A stretch of DNA of 64,000 nucleotides, from positions 25,550-89,549 of the forward strand of contig CAVQRC010000010.1 of the NCBI GenBank assembly GCA_963715045.1. The letters run 5' to 3'. The stretch's first letter is position 1; the number at the start of each line of letters is the position of its first letter. The stretch is from CAVQRC01 sp963715045. Lineage in GTDB: Bacteria; Planctomycetota; Planctomycetia; Pirellulales; Lacipirellulaceae. The notes beneath the pieces were generated by a model, which was not told the origin of the DNA, ran no database searches, and was given only the letters and a program-made list of their open reading frames with translations. This document shows positions 49,010 through 57,246 of the stretch, piece by piece. The position numbers and the translations under genes were made by a program.

Positions 49010-49882
49010 ATGTACCAGGAAAACCAGACCGAGCTTCCGCCCGGCGACGTCGCGACGGTATTCGCCGATATCCTGGCGGACATGCAGCTTCATGCAGTCA
49101 CTGGCCAGTCGCCGGTTTCACCTGAGAACGTGCTGCAGTACGGCAACCGGGCAAATCTCAAACGGTTTGCCGCCATCTCCCGCCGCTTGCTCCTGCCCGG
49201 CAGCCGGATCGTGGGTGGCCGGCACCTCAAAGAACTGTGCCGGCGAGCGGCTGCCGGCGAGTCCTGCCTGCTGTGCTCGATTCATCGCAGCAACCTCGAC
49301 GTTCCCACGCTGTACGCGCTCCTGGCCGATCAGGCCGACGAGAACGCATTCCACCGCATCATCTGGATCGCCGGTCGCAAGCTGTCGGAGGACACCGCCG
49401 CAACCCGCGTAGTCGCCGAGTGCTTCAACCGAGTAGTGATTACTCCCAGGTCCTGGCTGACAGGCGAACACACCGAGAGCGATCTTCGCGACGCACGCTT
49501 GCTCAACAGGGCCGCGCAACGGACCATCATGCGGCTGCGTCATCAAGGGTGGGTGTTCGGTTTCTTCCCCTCGGGCACTCGGATCCGACCGGCTGATGAA
49601 GCGACCGCACACGCGATCGAAGAGACAGACACCTACGTCAAGTCGTTTGAGCGGATGCTGCTGTGCCACATCCGGGGCTGCACGCTCCCCGTTTCCCACG
49701 ATTGGCAGCTGACGCACGAAATCCCGCGGCTGGATCGAATGGTCTACACTTTCGGCCCGGCGCTGGACACGGCCCATTGGCGGGAGCAGGCGGCCCTTCG
49801 CTATCCGGAATTGAGCCAGCGTGATGCCTCGGCCAGGGCCGTCATGGCCGACATCTCACAGCTTGCCGCTGCGAGCGGATGA
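49010..49882 (+). CDS. glycerolipid acyltransferase (PlsB/PlsC-like)
   Basis: A 290-residue soluble acyltransferase. It keeps the HX4D catalytic motif (SIHRSNLDVPTL) and the phosphate-binding FFPSGTR block, variants of NHX4D and FPEGTR. The spacing between them is wide, as in glycerol-3-phosphate acyltransferases of the soluble type. No strong membrane helix. It should acylate a lysophospholipid or glycerol phosphate. It stands alone, with no lipid operon beside it. Confidence 0.8.
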   Translation: MYQENQTELPPGDVATVFADILADMQLHAVTGQSPVSPENVLQYGNRANLKRFAAISRRLLLPGSRIVGGRHLKELCRRAAAGESCLLCSIHRSNLDVPTLYALLADQADENAFHRIIWIAGRKLSEDTAATRVVAECFNRVVITPRSWLTGEHTESDLRDARLLNRAAQRTIMRLRHQGWVFGFFPSGTRIRPADEATAHAIEETDTYVKSFERMLLCHIRGCTLPVSHDWQLTHEIPRLDRMVYTFGPALDTAHWREQAALRYPELSQRDASARAVMADISQLAAASG

Positions 49883-50341
49883 GTCACGCGCCGAGATGCG
49901 TCTCTGACGCTTTTCGTGCCGCTCATGCTGCTTTGCGATCGTGGGCCGCTTCCTGGTCCCCCGTCGCTACCACCGCTTCGGCACCAGCGGCCTGCAAGCA
50001 GAATTGAAATCTGGAACGAACGAGCCGTTTGTGTTCGAGCTTGTCAACAAACAGGGAGAACGTGACTTCGCACAACGCGAGCAAAAACTGTGTTCAGATG
50101 CGTCCTGCCGCAGGAGCAGCCATCGACGGTCGATCGCTGAATCCTGGTTTGTTTCCGCCCGTGAACTCGGCGTCCGTCCAAGAGAACGGCTTGTTACTGG
50201 AATACCCGCCGATTTTTTTCCGGGGCCAGAATTGCGCGGCGTTGAATTGCGGATCCGCTTTCGATTCGCCTACAATTCTTTGCCGCCATGAGCGGACGAG
50301 CGCGGCCTGGTACGACAGCTCGGAGGACGAGGATTCACGGC
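49883..50341. other. intergenic stretch without recognisable gene
   Basis: Several overlapping short open frames, none with motifs or ribosome sites. Composition is slightly less GC-rich than the flanking genes. Confidence 0.5.
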
Positions 50342-51028
50342 ATGACTCGCTACCAATCGATCGAGTACCACCCTCCTCGCCTGTCGGAAGCGGAAATGCG
50401 GCACCGGGCCAAGGCGTTTCTTACCCTGATGAACGGACGACGGAGTGTCCGCGACTTTTCGCCCGAGCCTGTACCGCAGGATTTGATCGAGCTCGCGATT
50501 GCCACGGCTTCGACAGCGCCGTCGGGAGCCCATCGGCAGCCCTGGAGATTTGTCGCCGTGCACGACGCACAAACCAAACGCGAGATTCGCAGGGCCGCGG
50601 AGACGGAAGAGCGGAAGTCCTATGACGGTGGCCGGATGCCATCCGAGTGGCTGGATGCCCTGGCACCGCTGGGCACCCACTGGCAGAAGCCGTTTCTGGA
50701 AGTCGTGCCGTGGATTGTCGTCGTTTTCGAAGAACTCTATCGGATCGATGCGGACGGGAATCAGGCGAAGAACTACTACGTGAAAGAAAGCGTGGGCATG
50801 GCGTGCGGTCTCTTTGTCACGGCGCTACACCAGATGGGGCTCGCTGCCCTGACGCACACGCCGAGCCCGATGGCATTTCTGTCCGATATTCTCGGGCGGC
50901 CAAAGAACGAGCGGCCCTACGTCCTGATACCGATCGGTTACCCAGCCGATGACGCACGCGTCCCGGATCTGGAGCGTAAGCCGTTAGCAGAAGTCGCGAT
51001 CATACGTCACGGCGAGATCGGTCCGTGA
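50342..51028 (+). CDS. nitroreductase-fold flavoprotein, iodotyrosine deiodinase-like
   Basis: A 228-residue FMN enzyme. FMN-binding starts are RRSVRDFSPEPVP and TAPSGAHRQPWRF, and the C-terminal block is LIPIGYPADDARVPDLERKP. It fits iodotyrosine deiodinase better than generic nitroreductases: Glu90, Tyr94 and Lys116 align with the substrate-contacting Glu157, Tyr161 and Lys182 of the human enzyme in almost the same spacing. Bacterial homologues dehalogenate iodotyrosine reductively. ATG 50342 has GAGG about 10 nt upstream. The physiological substrate in this organism is unknown. Confidence 0.87.
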   Translation: MTRYQSIEYHPPRLSEAEMRHRAKAFLTLMNGRRSVRDFSPEPVPQDLIELAIATASTAPSGAHRQPWRFVAVHDAQTKREIRRAAETEERKSYDGGRMPSEWLDALAPLGTHWQKPFLEVVPWIVVVFEELYRIDADGNQAKNYYVKESVGMACGLFVTALHQMGLAALTHTPSPMAFLSDILGRPKNERPYVLIPIGYPADDARVPDLERKPLAEVAIIRHGEIGP

Positions 51029-51055
51029 CGACCCGGTGCGACAGCTTGCGACAGC

Positions 51056-51331
51056 TTGCCGCTGGAACAAGTACCCCTTAGGGGAATCGTAACGACCGGC
51101 CGTTTCACCGAAAAAGAGAGCGGTTCCGAGCAACTCGACGCAGTATCCGACGCACACGATTCCCCAGGCAGCTCTGCAGCCAATTTTCGCGTAGCACGTC
51201 GCCGCCTGCCTGAAGTCGACCTCACACCTTCACTCCAACAGGTACTCGTCGCCTGGCCCAACCTCACAGAGGACCAGCAGCAGCAAATCCTGAGCATCGT
51301 CTCCCAGACCACACACCACCCGACCCCATAG
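51056..51331 (+). CDS. small hypothetical protein
   Basis: Up to 91 residues, possibly shorter. The C-terminal segment LQQVLVAWPNLTEDQQQQIL resembles the helical tail that ends many uncharacterised bacterial proteins (a WPxLxE pattern). The N-terminal part is low in conserved features. The stop codon lies within the terminator hairpin at 51322-51351. Confidence 0.45.
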   Translation: MPLEQVPLRGIVTTGRFTEKESGSEQLDAVSDAHDSPGSSAANFRVARRRLPEVDLTPSLQQVLVAWPNLTEDQQQQILSIVSQTTHHPTP

Positions 51332-51351
51332 GCCCACCAGCCTGTGGGGTC
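51322..51351 (+). terminator. probable Rho-independent terminator
   Basis: A 12-bp stem (GACCCCATAGGC / GCCTGTGGGGTC, one wobble) with a 6-nt loop, followed by GTTTCATT. The T-run is short. Region 51352-51832 after it contains no supported gene. Confidence 0.65.
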
Positions 51352-51832
51352 GTTTCATTGACAGACCGGCAACGAACACTGTCAACGAATCAACACAACC
51401 TCCGATTCCCCGACGTTCTCCATGGCTTCGTAGACGAGCGTGAAAACGGACCTCATGCAACACGCAAGCACACTCCCCCTGGGGCCCCTCCAGCGTCTGG
51501 GGATTTGTCCCGCTCCCCCCACCCCCGTTTGCCTTGCGGGTTCCAATTATCCCCACCCCTCCACCAGCAACGGCATCCAGCCGAAAGCGTCTTTGGTCAG
51601 CCTTGTGGCGGCCAAACTCACAGCTCGCAGTGCGGGCATCAACCAGGCGGACAAAGCAGAGCAAAGGGTCCGCCGACAGTATGGAGGCAATCATGCTCGA
51701 GCAACATTCCGTACTTCCTGAGGGTTCTCTGTGCGATCAGCAACCGGAGTTCCTAGTCGGTGGTGTCAGGGCCCAACGGGGGCTCACCCTCAGAGCAAGC
51801 CCAGAAAGTCAAACGCTGACACCCATGGTCCC

Positions 51833-52210
51833 ATGGATCAATTCAGGGACCGTTACCAGGTCGTGGTCGAGGAAGGGGGCGTGCTTGGCGACCCCTGGAT
51901 GGAGATCATTCCTGGCAGCAGAGGTCACATCTACGTGCACTCGCTGACCCCACCGAAGCTGGGCGTTTCTCTGGATCGCAAGATGGGAGCCTCCCGCAAG
52001 CAGTTGGCCCAGCTTGCTGCGGCTGGAGTCGTAGAGATCACGCAAGTCGGAGAGGACGGTGCCAACGCGATCTTCAGCATTGAGCACAGCGAGTTGATCT
52101 TCGGCCTGGTGGGGGCGCGGAAGAGGAGACGAAACAAATCGTCGCCTCAGCAGTTGCAGAAGCTGGCTGAGGCGGGCCGGCAGCACCGGTTTCGTTCGAA
52201 GCCACGGTGA
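51833..52210 (+). CDS. ORFan hypothetical protein
   Basis: About 125 residues, basic at the C-terminus. It contains two similar helical segments, SRKQLAQLAAAG and SPQQLQKLAEAG, and a basic ARKRRRNKSS stretch that could bind nucleic acid. No family recognised. It sits in an ORFan stretch before the IS4 element. Confidence 0.5.
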   Translation: MDQFRDRYQVVVEEGGVLGDPWMEIIPGSRGHIYVHSLTPPKLGVSLDRKMGASRKQLAQLAAAGVVEITQVGEDGANAIFSIEHSELIFGLVGARKRRRNKSSPQQLQKLAEAGRQHRFRSKPR

Positions 52211-52519
52211 CATACGGCCCGTCCAGAGCTCTCAAATCGCTTCCGAGCTGTCCAAGGGGTCCCAAGGGCCTTGGCAGTCCTCCGACGCAAAAAAGGGCCT
52301 CCTGTTGATCGCTTACGACCGGGCCGGTGAATCAGCCACCTGGGTCTGGCTGGCACTCGGGCCAGGGGAGAACAACACAACGAGTGAAGCGATTGTGAAG
52401 AAGTGGCGAAGAGGCTGCTGAGTCTTAATCTCCAGGCCCTCTAGCTTGGAGAACTCGTGAGAGTGTTGGCACCACTGGGTTGCCTGCCGATGTCTGCCCC
52501 GAACCGAAGGAGGTGAGAG

Positions 52520-52720
52520 ATGAGTGACGACTTCCAGCTTGACGTGATCGCCGGTGAGATCGTGCGGCAGTGCCCCGAGCAAATCGCGGCCGAGTTGTAC
52601 TCGCTGCTGCGTTCGGTATCCGATGACTTGGAGGAAGTCGAAGAGCTTGCGATTCGTCGGCCAGTGGCCGATCTGGCCCACGAACTTGACCAGGCGATGT
52701 ACGAGCGTGCTCGTCGTTGA
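52520..52720 (+). CDS. small acidic hypothetical protein
   Basis: A 66-residue acidic helical protein (IAGEIVRQCPEQIAAELYSL; DDLEEVEELAIRRPVADLA). A near-perfect ribosome site AAGGAGGTGA lies at 52508-52517, just before the ATG, which supports translation. No known family. Region 52211-52519 holds no other clear gene. Confidence 0.65.
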   Translation: MSDDFQLDVIAGEIVRQCPEQIAAELYSLLRSVSDDLEEVEELAIRRPVADLAHELDQAMYERARR

Positions 52721-52924
52721 AGGAACCGTCAGCCCGGCGAAGCAGAGATTTCCGCTAGTTCGGCCGTTGTCCGAGAAGACGACCTCTGTGGCGGGTCCGC
52801 CGTAGCTGCCGATCACGGGAGGGAAGACAATCTATGGGGCAGTCTTGACTCCAGTCGGCTTCCCGTTGCGGTGTGCCGTTCCCTGAGGCGGGTGGTCACA
52901 CACCCGCAGGTTGGCAAGTTGCAG

Positions 52925-53092
52925 TTTCGTGCGGCGGACAGCTTCGCCGCCGTACTGTGGGAAATCCCTGAAACTCGCGTCGGCGTTTCACGCCGATGCG
53001 GGTTGCAGAGTCCCGCTTGCGTGCACAGGTCACGCCCTCCTGTGTTACGGTGCCAGCTGTGATATCGCCCCGAAGGGCTACGCCGTGAAGGA
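52925..53092. repeat. hairpin-rich segment at the left flank of the IS
   Basis: Several short stem-loops (GGCGGACAGCTTCGCC; CGTCGGCGTTTCACGCCGAT) lead into GCCCCGAAGGGCTACGCCGT with GAAGGA (53067-53092). That last block recurs inverted at 54644-54672. Confidence 0.6.
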
Positions 53093-53095
53093 AAT

Positions 53096-54535
53096 TTAAG
53101 CAGCATTTTGAAGGTCGAGTGTCTTCAGATGTTGACGATGCTTGGCGGTTGCGCACGATACGTGTGGAGATCCGCACGAGGGTTTATCCTTCTTGTCGGG
53201 GTGGTAACGCGCGGCCTTCGAACCACTCCGCTCGTAGTCGTCGATCAACGCTGCTTGCAAGAGTGTTTTCAGATCGCTTACGTGCTCCGGACGGTCGCGC
53301 AGATGTTTCAACGATTGACGAACCGCTCGCAACGATTTTGAGAAACTCAACGGTCGTCGCTTCGTCGGTGTCGCCTCCAGTTGCTCCTTTAGGGCGAACA
53401 ACTCGATCACGGCCATCCCAAAGATCGACCACTCCATTTCCACCAAGGCACGTTCACTCTTGCGACTGCGTAGCTTGCGACGCACAAAGGTTTGTTTGAG
53501 TGCGCGAAATTCCAACTCCACTCCCCAGCGTCGCTCGTAGAGCGTTTTGATTTCTTTGCAGCTCAGTTTCGATTCGTCCAAGACACTGGTCAGCAGGTGG
53601 ACTGGTTTGCGACCGATGCGGCACTTGACCAGGCGCAGCACCAGCGGCGGCTGCTTGTCGCTCATCGCGGCGTTGGGCCAACAGTAGACGATACCCTTCT
53701 TTTCCTTCGTGTAGAAACCGAGACTCATTAGCAGTCGCACGTTGCCGCCGACGCGCACTAAGAAGTCGTGTTTCTGGTCGATGATCAACTTCCAGAACTC
53801 GTAACCCACGAAGCCCGCATCGCCTACAAACAGCGTGTTTTTCAGGAAATGGCCGGTGTGAATTAAGTCCTTCACATGTTGGCGTTCGCTGGCGTTAGAC
53901 GGTCCCAGCTTCCAACACCACGGTAATCCCAAACCGGTGTGCCACATCATCGTGATCCAGATTTGCGGTGCCTGCGGTTGCGATTTGGCCTTGGCATTTT
54001 TGCGGCGTCGCAGGCCTTTGGTTTTCTTCTTACGGTACTTGGCCGTTTTCCCCTTTCCATAATTCTGGGCACAGAAAGCTTCCTCGTTGGACACTGTCCG
54101 CGGCGTTGTCGCTCGCGATCCGTCTATCGCGATGGCCACCCACCGTCCGACTCGCAGATGGCGTCGGCCGATCTGCTCCATGAGTTCGTGCAAGCGGATT
54201 TGCAGCAGCGGCATGAACGTCGGAGTCCAAGTCTCCAGTGCTCCGGCCATGCCTTGATAGGTGGTCAGGGCCGCCTTGCCGAGGAGTTGCACGGAGTGGG
54301 CCCGCGCATCGTCGAAAGCTTCGGTGAGATTGGAAGACTCGGACCAAACCCAGAGCACTGCCAAGGCAGCCAGTTCCGCCGCGAACCAACTGGTATTGCC
54401 ATGAAAGCCGAGGCGGTCGAAAATTCCCGGACTGAGCAGCCAACTTATGGCATCGTGAATCTGTTTGGCGTTGTCATCCTGCGTGCGTCGTTTTTTCCCC
54501 GCATGTTTTTTGCCAGCACTCTTTGCTCTTCTCAC
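53096..54535 (-). CDS. IS4-family DDE transposase
   Basis: A 479-residue intact transposase. Catalytic Asp residues are in AIAIDGSR and FVGDAGFVGYEF; the Glu is in the IS4 YREK motif YERRWGVELEFRALK. An Ala/Lys-rich N-terminus and a central basic insert (AKYRKKKTKGLRRRKNAKAK) are present. The start is GTG at 54535 with AAAGGA about 9 nt upstream. That ribosome site can be buried in a leader hairpin (54536-54594). No frame breaks, so it may be active. Confidence 0.95.
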   Translation of the reverse strand: MRRAKSAGKKHAGKKRRTQDDNAKQIHDAISWLLSPGIFDRLGFHGNTSWFAAELAALAVLWVWSESSNLTEAFDDARAHSVQLLGKAALTTYQGMAGALETWTPTFMPLLQIRLHELMEQIGRRHLRVGRWVAIAIDGSRATTPRTVSNEEAFCAQNYGKGKTAKYRKKKTKGLRRRKNAKAKSQPQAPQIWITMMWHTGLGLPWCWKLGPSNASERQHVKDLIHTGHFLKNTLFVGDAGFVGYEFWKLIIDQKHDFLVRVGGNVRLLMSLGFYTKEKKGIVYCWPNAAMSDKQPPLVLRLVKCRIGRKPVHLLTSVLDESKLSCKEIKTLYERRWGVELEFRALKQTFVRRKLRSRKSERALVEMEWSIFGMAVIELFALKEQLEATPTKRRPLSFSKSLRAVRQSLKHLRDRPEHVSDLKTLLQAALIDDYERSGSKAARYHPDKKDKPSCGSPHVSCATAKHRQHLKTLDLQNAA

Positions 54536-54594
54536 GGCCAGATTCCTTTCCGACTGAATCGTGTTCAGTTGTGAGTACGAGGAGGAATCTGGCC
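54536..54594 (-). promoter_or_regulatory. leader hairpin that can hide the transposase ribosome site
   Basis: On the plus strand GGCCAGATTCCT (54536-54547) and AGGAATCTGGCC (54583-54594) form a perfect 12-bp stem. In the transposase mRNA the 3' arm contains the AGGA ribosome site next to the GTG. Read-through transcripts would fold it closed, whereas a transcript starting inside the loop would leave it open. Confidence 0.65.
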
Positions 54595-54643
54595 ATTTTT
54601 CATGAACTCCGATTTATGCAAACATCAGTTTTTCCAGCACAAA

Positions 54644-55200
54644 ACTCCTTCACGGCGTAGCCCGAAGGGGCCGCAACATGATAGCCCGGGGCAAGACAAT
54701 GCGAGCTCTGCGAGCGTTGTCGCCGCCCCGGGTGGTCTTCAAAAGGCAAACACAGACAACCCGGATCCGTACAACATCGATGTGTAATTGTTTTTTGATC
54801 ACCTGATCCATCTGTTTTATCGCACCAATGCATCGCATGATTTGGATTCCGAAGGAATCCAAACACGCGATTTACCGAATGGCCCCGAATACGATCAACG
54901 TCCCGATTGGGCTGGGAAACGGTGGGATCGTCGTCTGGATCGGGGACCCCAATGTGGGGCATCCCTGAAACCCAGGGCGGCGGAAAGTCTCGCGGAGCTC
55001 GCCTTTCCTTGCCCTGGGCTACCTTGTGGCTGCCCCTTCGGGGCGAATTCCCGCGTCCACCTCCGCCTCGAATGGCGTTCGTGCCCAAGGACGAACCGTC
55101 ATGGTGCAGTTGGAAATCCGTTCAAACCTGCGTCGGCTTCATCGGCCGACGCAGTTTCATCAGGCTTCGCTTGAGTGCGGCGGTGTTTTTGACCGCCGAA
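54644..55200. repeat. hairpin-rich repeat segment at the right flank of the IS
   Basis: Contains the inverted block ACGGCGTAGCCCGAAGGGGC, a related GCTGCCCCTTCGGGGCG (about 55030-55046), a 10-bp hairpin CTGCGTCGGC/GCCGACGCAG (55128-55154) and a 7-bp hairpin CGGCGGT/ACCGCCG near 55180. The TTGCCCCGGGCTATCATGTT block at about 54673-54695 is echoed by TTGCCCTGGGCTACCTTGTG at 55013-55032. No coding gene is supported from 54600 to 55307. Confidence 0.55.
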
Positions 55201-55307
55201 CGAAACGGAAGTTCGCTTAGGAACGGCGGGCACATCAACCTCCGCAGAATACGGTAGGTCGCCCAACGTGCGTCGGCGTGAAACTCCGAAAAGGAAACGG
55301 CAATTCG

Positions 55308-55901
55308 CTAACGACTGGCGCGGTGACTCCCCTCAAAGGGGGCAGTTGTCCGCACCCGCACCGTCACTTGCAGAAACCCGCCCTCGTGGGCGCGGTGGGC
55401 GACGAACTGAAGCTTCGTCCTCGACGCAAGGTCATCGAACAAACGCACGCCCTTGCCGAGCAGGACCGGGAGAAAGGTGGCCGTGATCTCGTCCACCAAC
55501 CCCGCGTTGAGGGCCTGGCGAACGAGGTCGCCGCCGTCGAGGTACACGTCCTTGTCGCCCGCCAAGTCCTTGGCCCTTCCGATGAGCTCTTGGATGGGAC
55601 CAGCCGCGGTCTGGATGGTGTCAGCCATGGGCTCCAGCGGTCGGTGGGTGGCGACGAGAACGGGCGTCTCACCGTAATGCCACTGCCCGAACTTCTCGAC
55701 GATGCCGTAGGTTGAGCGACCCATCAGCATCGCGCCGACCTCGCTCATGAAACTCTCGAAGGTGAGCACGTCGGGATCCGGCTTGAGGTCGCCGGCGGCA
55801 CTGTAGCTCTCGTCCAACCACGAGATGTCATGGTCGGGTCCGGCGATGAAGCCGTCGAATGAGCAACCCATGTAGACGCGCACGCGAGATGAAGAAGACA
55901 T
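55308..55901 (-). CDS. dihydrofolate reductase/RibD C-terminal-like reductase
   Basis: A 197-residue protein of the RibD_C/YyaP family: VRVYMGCSFDGFIAGPDHDI, MLMGRSTYGIVEKFGQW and KDVYLDGGDLVRQALNAGLV are typical NADPH-binding fold motifs. Start ATG 55901 has GAGGTG 6 nt upstream; a longer frame upstream has no homology. Stand-alone members are reductases of unknown substrate. It is separated from the IS flank by about 100 bp and might have been acquired with it. Confidence 0.87.
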   Translation of the reverse strand: MSSSSRVRVYMGCSFDGFIAGPDHDISWLDESYSAAGDLKPDPDVLTFESFMSEVGAMLMGRSTYGIVEKFGQWHYGETPVLVATHRPLEPMADTIQTAAGPIQELIGRAKDLAGDKDVYLDGGDLVRQALNAGLVDEITATFLPVLLGKGVRLFDDLASRTKLQFVAHRAHEGGFLQVTVRVRTTAPFEGSHRASR

Positions 55902-56353
55902 CGGGCACCTCGGCAATCGAGAAGTTCGGGGGAAGGAGGTCTTTTGCAGGATTTCCGTCCCAATCTTGGGAGTCTTCAAGCGAACAGACCAAGCGGAGTG
56001 CAGAATTCTACAGAACTGTGGAGGTTGACGTGTTGGGACCGTTGCCTTTGGCGTTGATTGGTACAACGTTGCTAGGCTCAACCCGGATCGAGCTTGTTTG
56101 GCAACGCGGTGAATTTTCCGTTCTACGCCGTGAACGAATGGAACGCACCGGACTTGGGGGACGACTTTCGCGCTCCGATCACGAGTAACATTCGAACGTT
56201 GGACGAACTCTGAGGCATTCTGCGAGATTCCTTTCGCAAACATCGCACGCCCCTCTATCAACAGAGTCGACCGCCGACTCAACAACCTTCAACGGCACCC
56301 TTCACATGATCGAAACTGGCCGCGTTCTTGTGATCGGCGCCATCGGGCGATCT

Positions 56354-56382
56354 TTTTCATCCGCCACGCGTCCTGGTATACT
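56354..56382 (+). promoter_or_regulatory. possible sigma-70-type promoter for the ECF/kinase pair
   Basis: TTTTCA and TATACT separated by 17 nt, about 260 nt upstream of the ECF sigma start. The -35 match is weak. The rest of 55902-56640 shows no gene. Confidence 0.3.
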
Positions 56383-56640
56383 TTCCGGCTCTGCTGGCGA
56401 CCGGCCCGCCAACCGATAGCCAGGTCAGAGCGGCAGAAATGCCACGCCGGGCTCTCCCCGAGATGTCAGCTGGGGTCCCTTTTTCGTGATCTCACGCGCC
56501 CCCGCTTTTCTTGCCCTGCCAGGCGTAACGAAACGCAGTGCTAACCTCGCAAATGCACATCAACTTCACCCACATACTCTGGTGAATAGCCCAATCAACA
56601 AACGGTGGCCGGTCCGAAAATCTCCTTTGCGAGCACCACC

Positions 56641-57246
56641 ATGGTCGAAGACGATATCACGCACTGGGTCAGCCAACTCGCCCAGGGCGACAGCCTGGCA
56701 GCCCAGAATATCTGGGATCGCTACTACGAGAAGCTGGTCTATTCTGCGCGGAAAAAACTCGGCGACAGACCACTTCCTGCAGCAGACGAAGAGGACGTGG
56801 CACTCAGTGCGTTCCATAGTTTCTGTCGGGGGGCCGCCGCTGGTCGGTTCCCCCAGCTGAACGATCGGCACGATCTCTGGAAGCTGCTGGTCACGATCAC
56901 GGCCCGCAAGGCCGTGGCACATCTCAGGCGGGAGCATGCCCAGAAGCGAGGCGGAGGCGCTGTGCGGGGAGAGTCGGCATTCATCACCGAGGATGCGGCG
57001 CCAGGGTGCGGCGGAATCGATCAAGTCTTGGGCCGGGAGCCTACACCTGAGTTCGCGGTCCAGGTCGCGGAGCAGTGCGAGCTCATGATAGGGATGCTGG
57101 ACGATCAATCACTCCGTGTGGTGGCACTCCTAAAGCTTGAGAGCTATACCAACGAAGAGATCGCCCGAACCTTGGACTGTGCACTCGGAACGGTAGAGCG
57201 AAAGCTTTCTCGAATTCGGAAACGGTGGGAATCGAGGATCGACTGA
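56641..57246 (+). CDS. ECF-type RNA polymerase sigma factor (planctomycete Sigma70_ECF group)
   Basis: A 201-residue sigma factor. Region 2 is seen in QNIWDRYYEKLVYSARKKLG then DEEDVALSAFHSFCRGA and WKLLVTITARKAVAHLRRE; region 4 is LLKLESYTNEEIARTLDCAL followed by GTVERKLSRIRKRWE. The start at 56641 follows GAGCACC without a good ribosome site; an upstream in-frame codon at 56605 is less likely. Its TGA overlaps the kinase ATG (TGATG), so they are translated together. In planctomycetes such sigma factors are thought to be controlled by the adjacent kinase rather than by an anti-sigma factor. Confidence 0.92.
   Translation: MVEDDITHWVSQLAQGDSLAAQNIWDRYYEKLVYSARKKLGDRPLPAADEEDVALSAFHSFCRGAAAGRFPQLNDRHDLWKLLVTITARKAVAHLRREHAQKRGGGAVRGESAFITEDAAPGCGGIDQVLGREPTPEFAVQVAEQCELMIGMLDDQSLRVVALLKLESYTNEEIARTLDCALGTVERKLSRIRKRWESRID

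Larger units (their letters stand above)
53067..54672 (-). mobile_element. IS4-family insertion sequence with flanking inverted blocks
   Basis: An intact transposase gene is bracketed by inverted copies of GGGCTACGCCGTGAAGGA (53075-53092 and 54644-54661), each joined to a CCCC/GGGG palindromic block. Whether these are the true IS ends or host repeats into which it inserted cannot be decided here; a third related block lies near 55015-55045. No target duplication is identified. Confidence 0.65.

Noticed and set aside
54600..55088. Minus-strand protein across the IS flank (RAIMLRPLRATP-type sequence)
   Set aside because: The translation derives from dispersed palindromic repeats and hairpins; similar spurious frames are known from planctomycete repeats.
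56440..56490. Rho-independent terminator before the ECF sigma gene
   Set aside because: A CCCC/GGGG pairing with a five-T run exists, but the stem is only four base pairs with a long loop.
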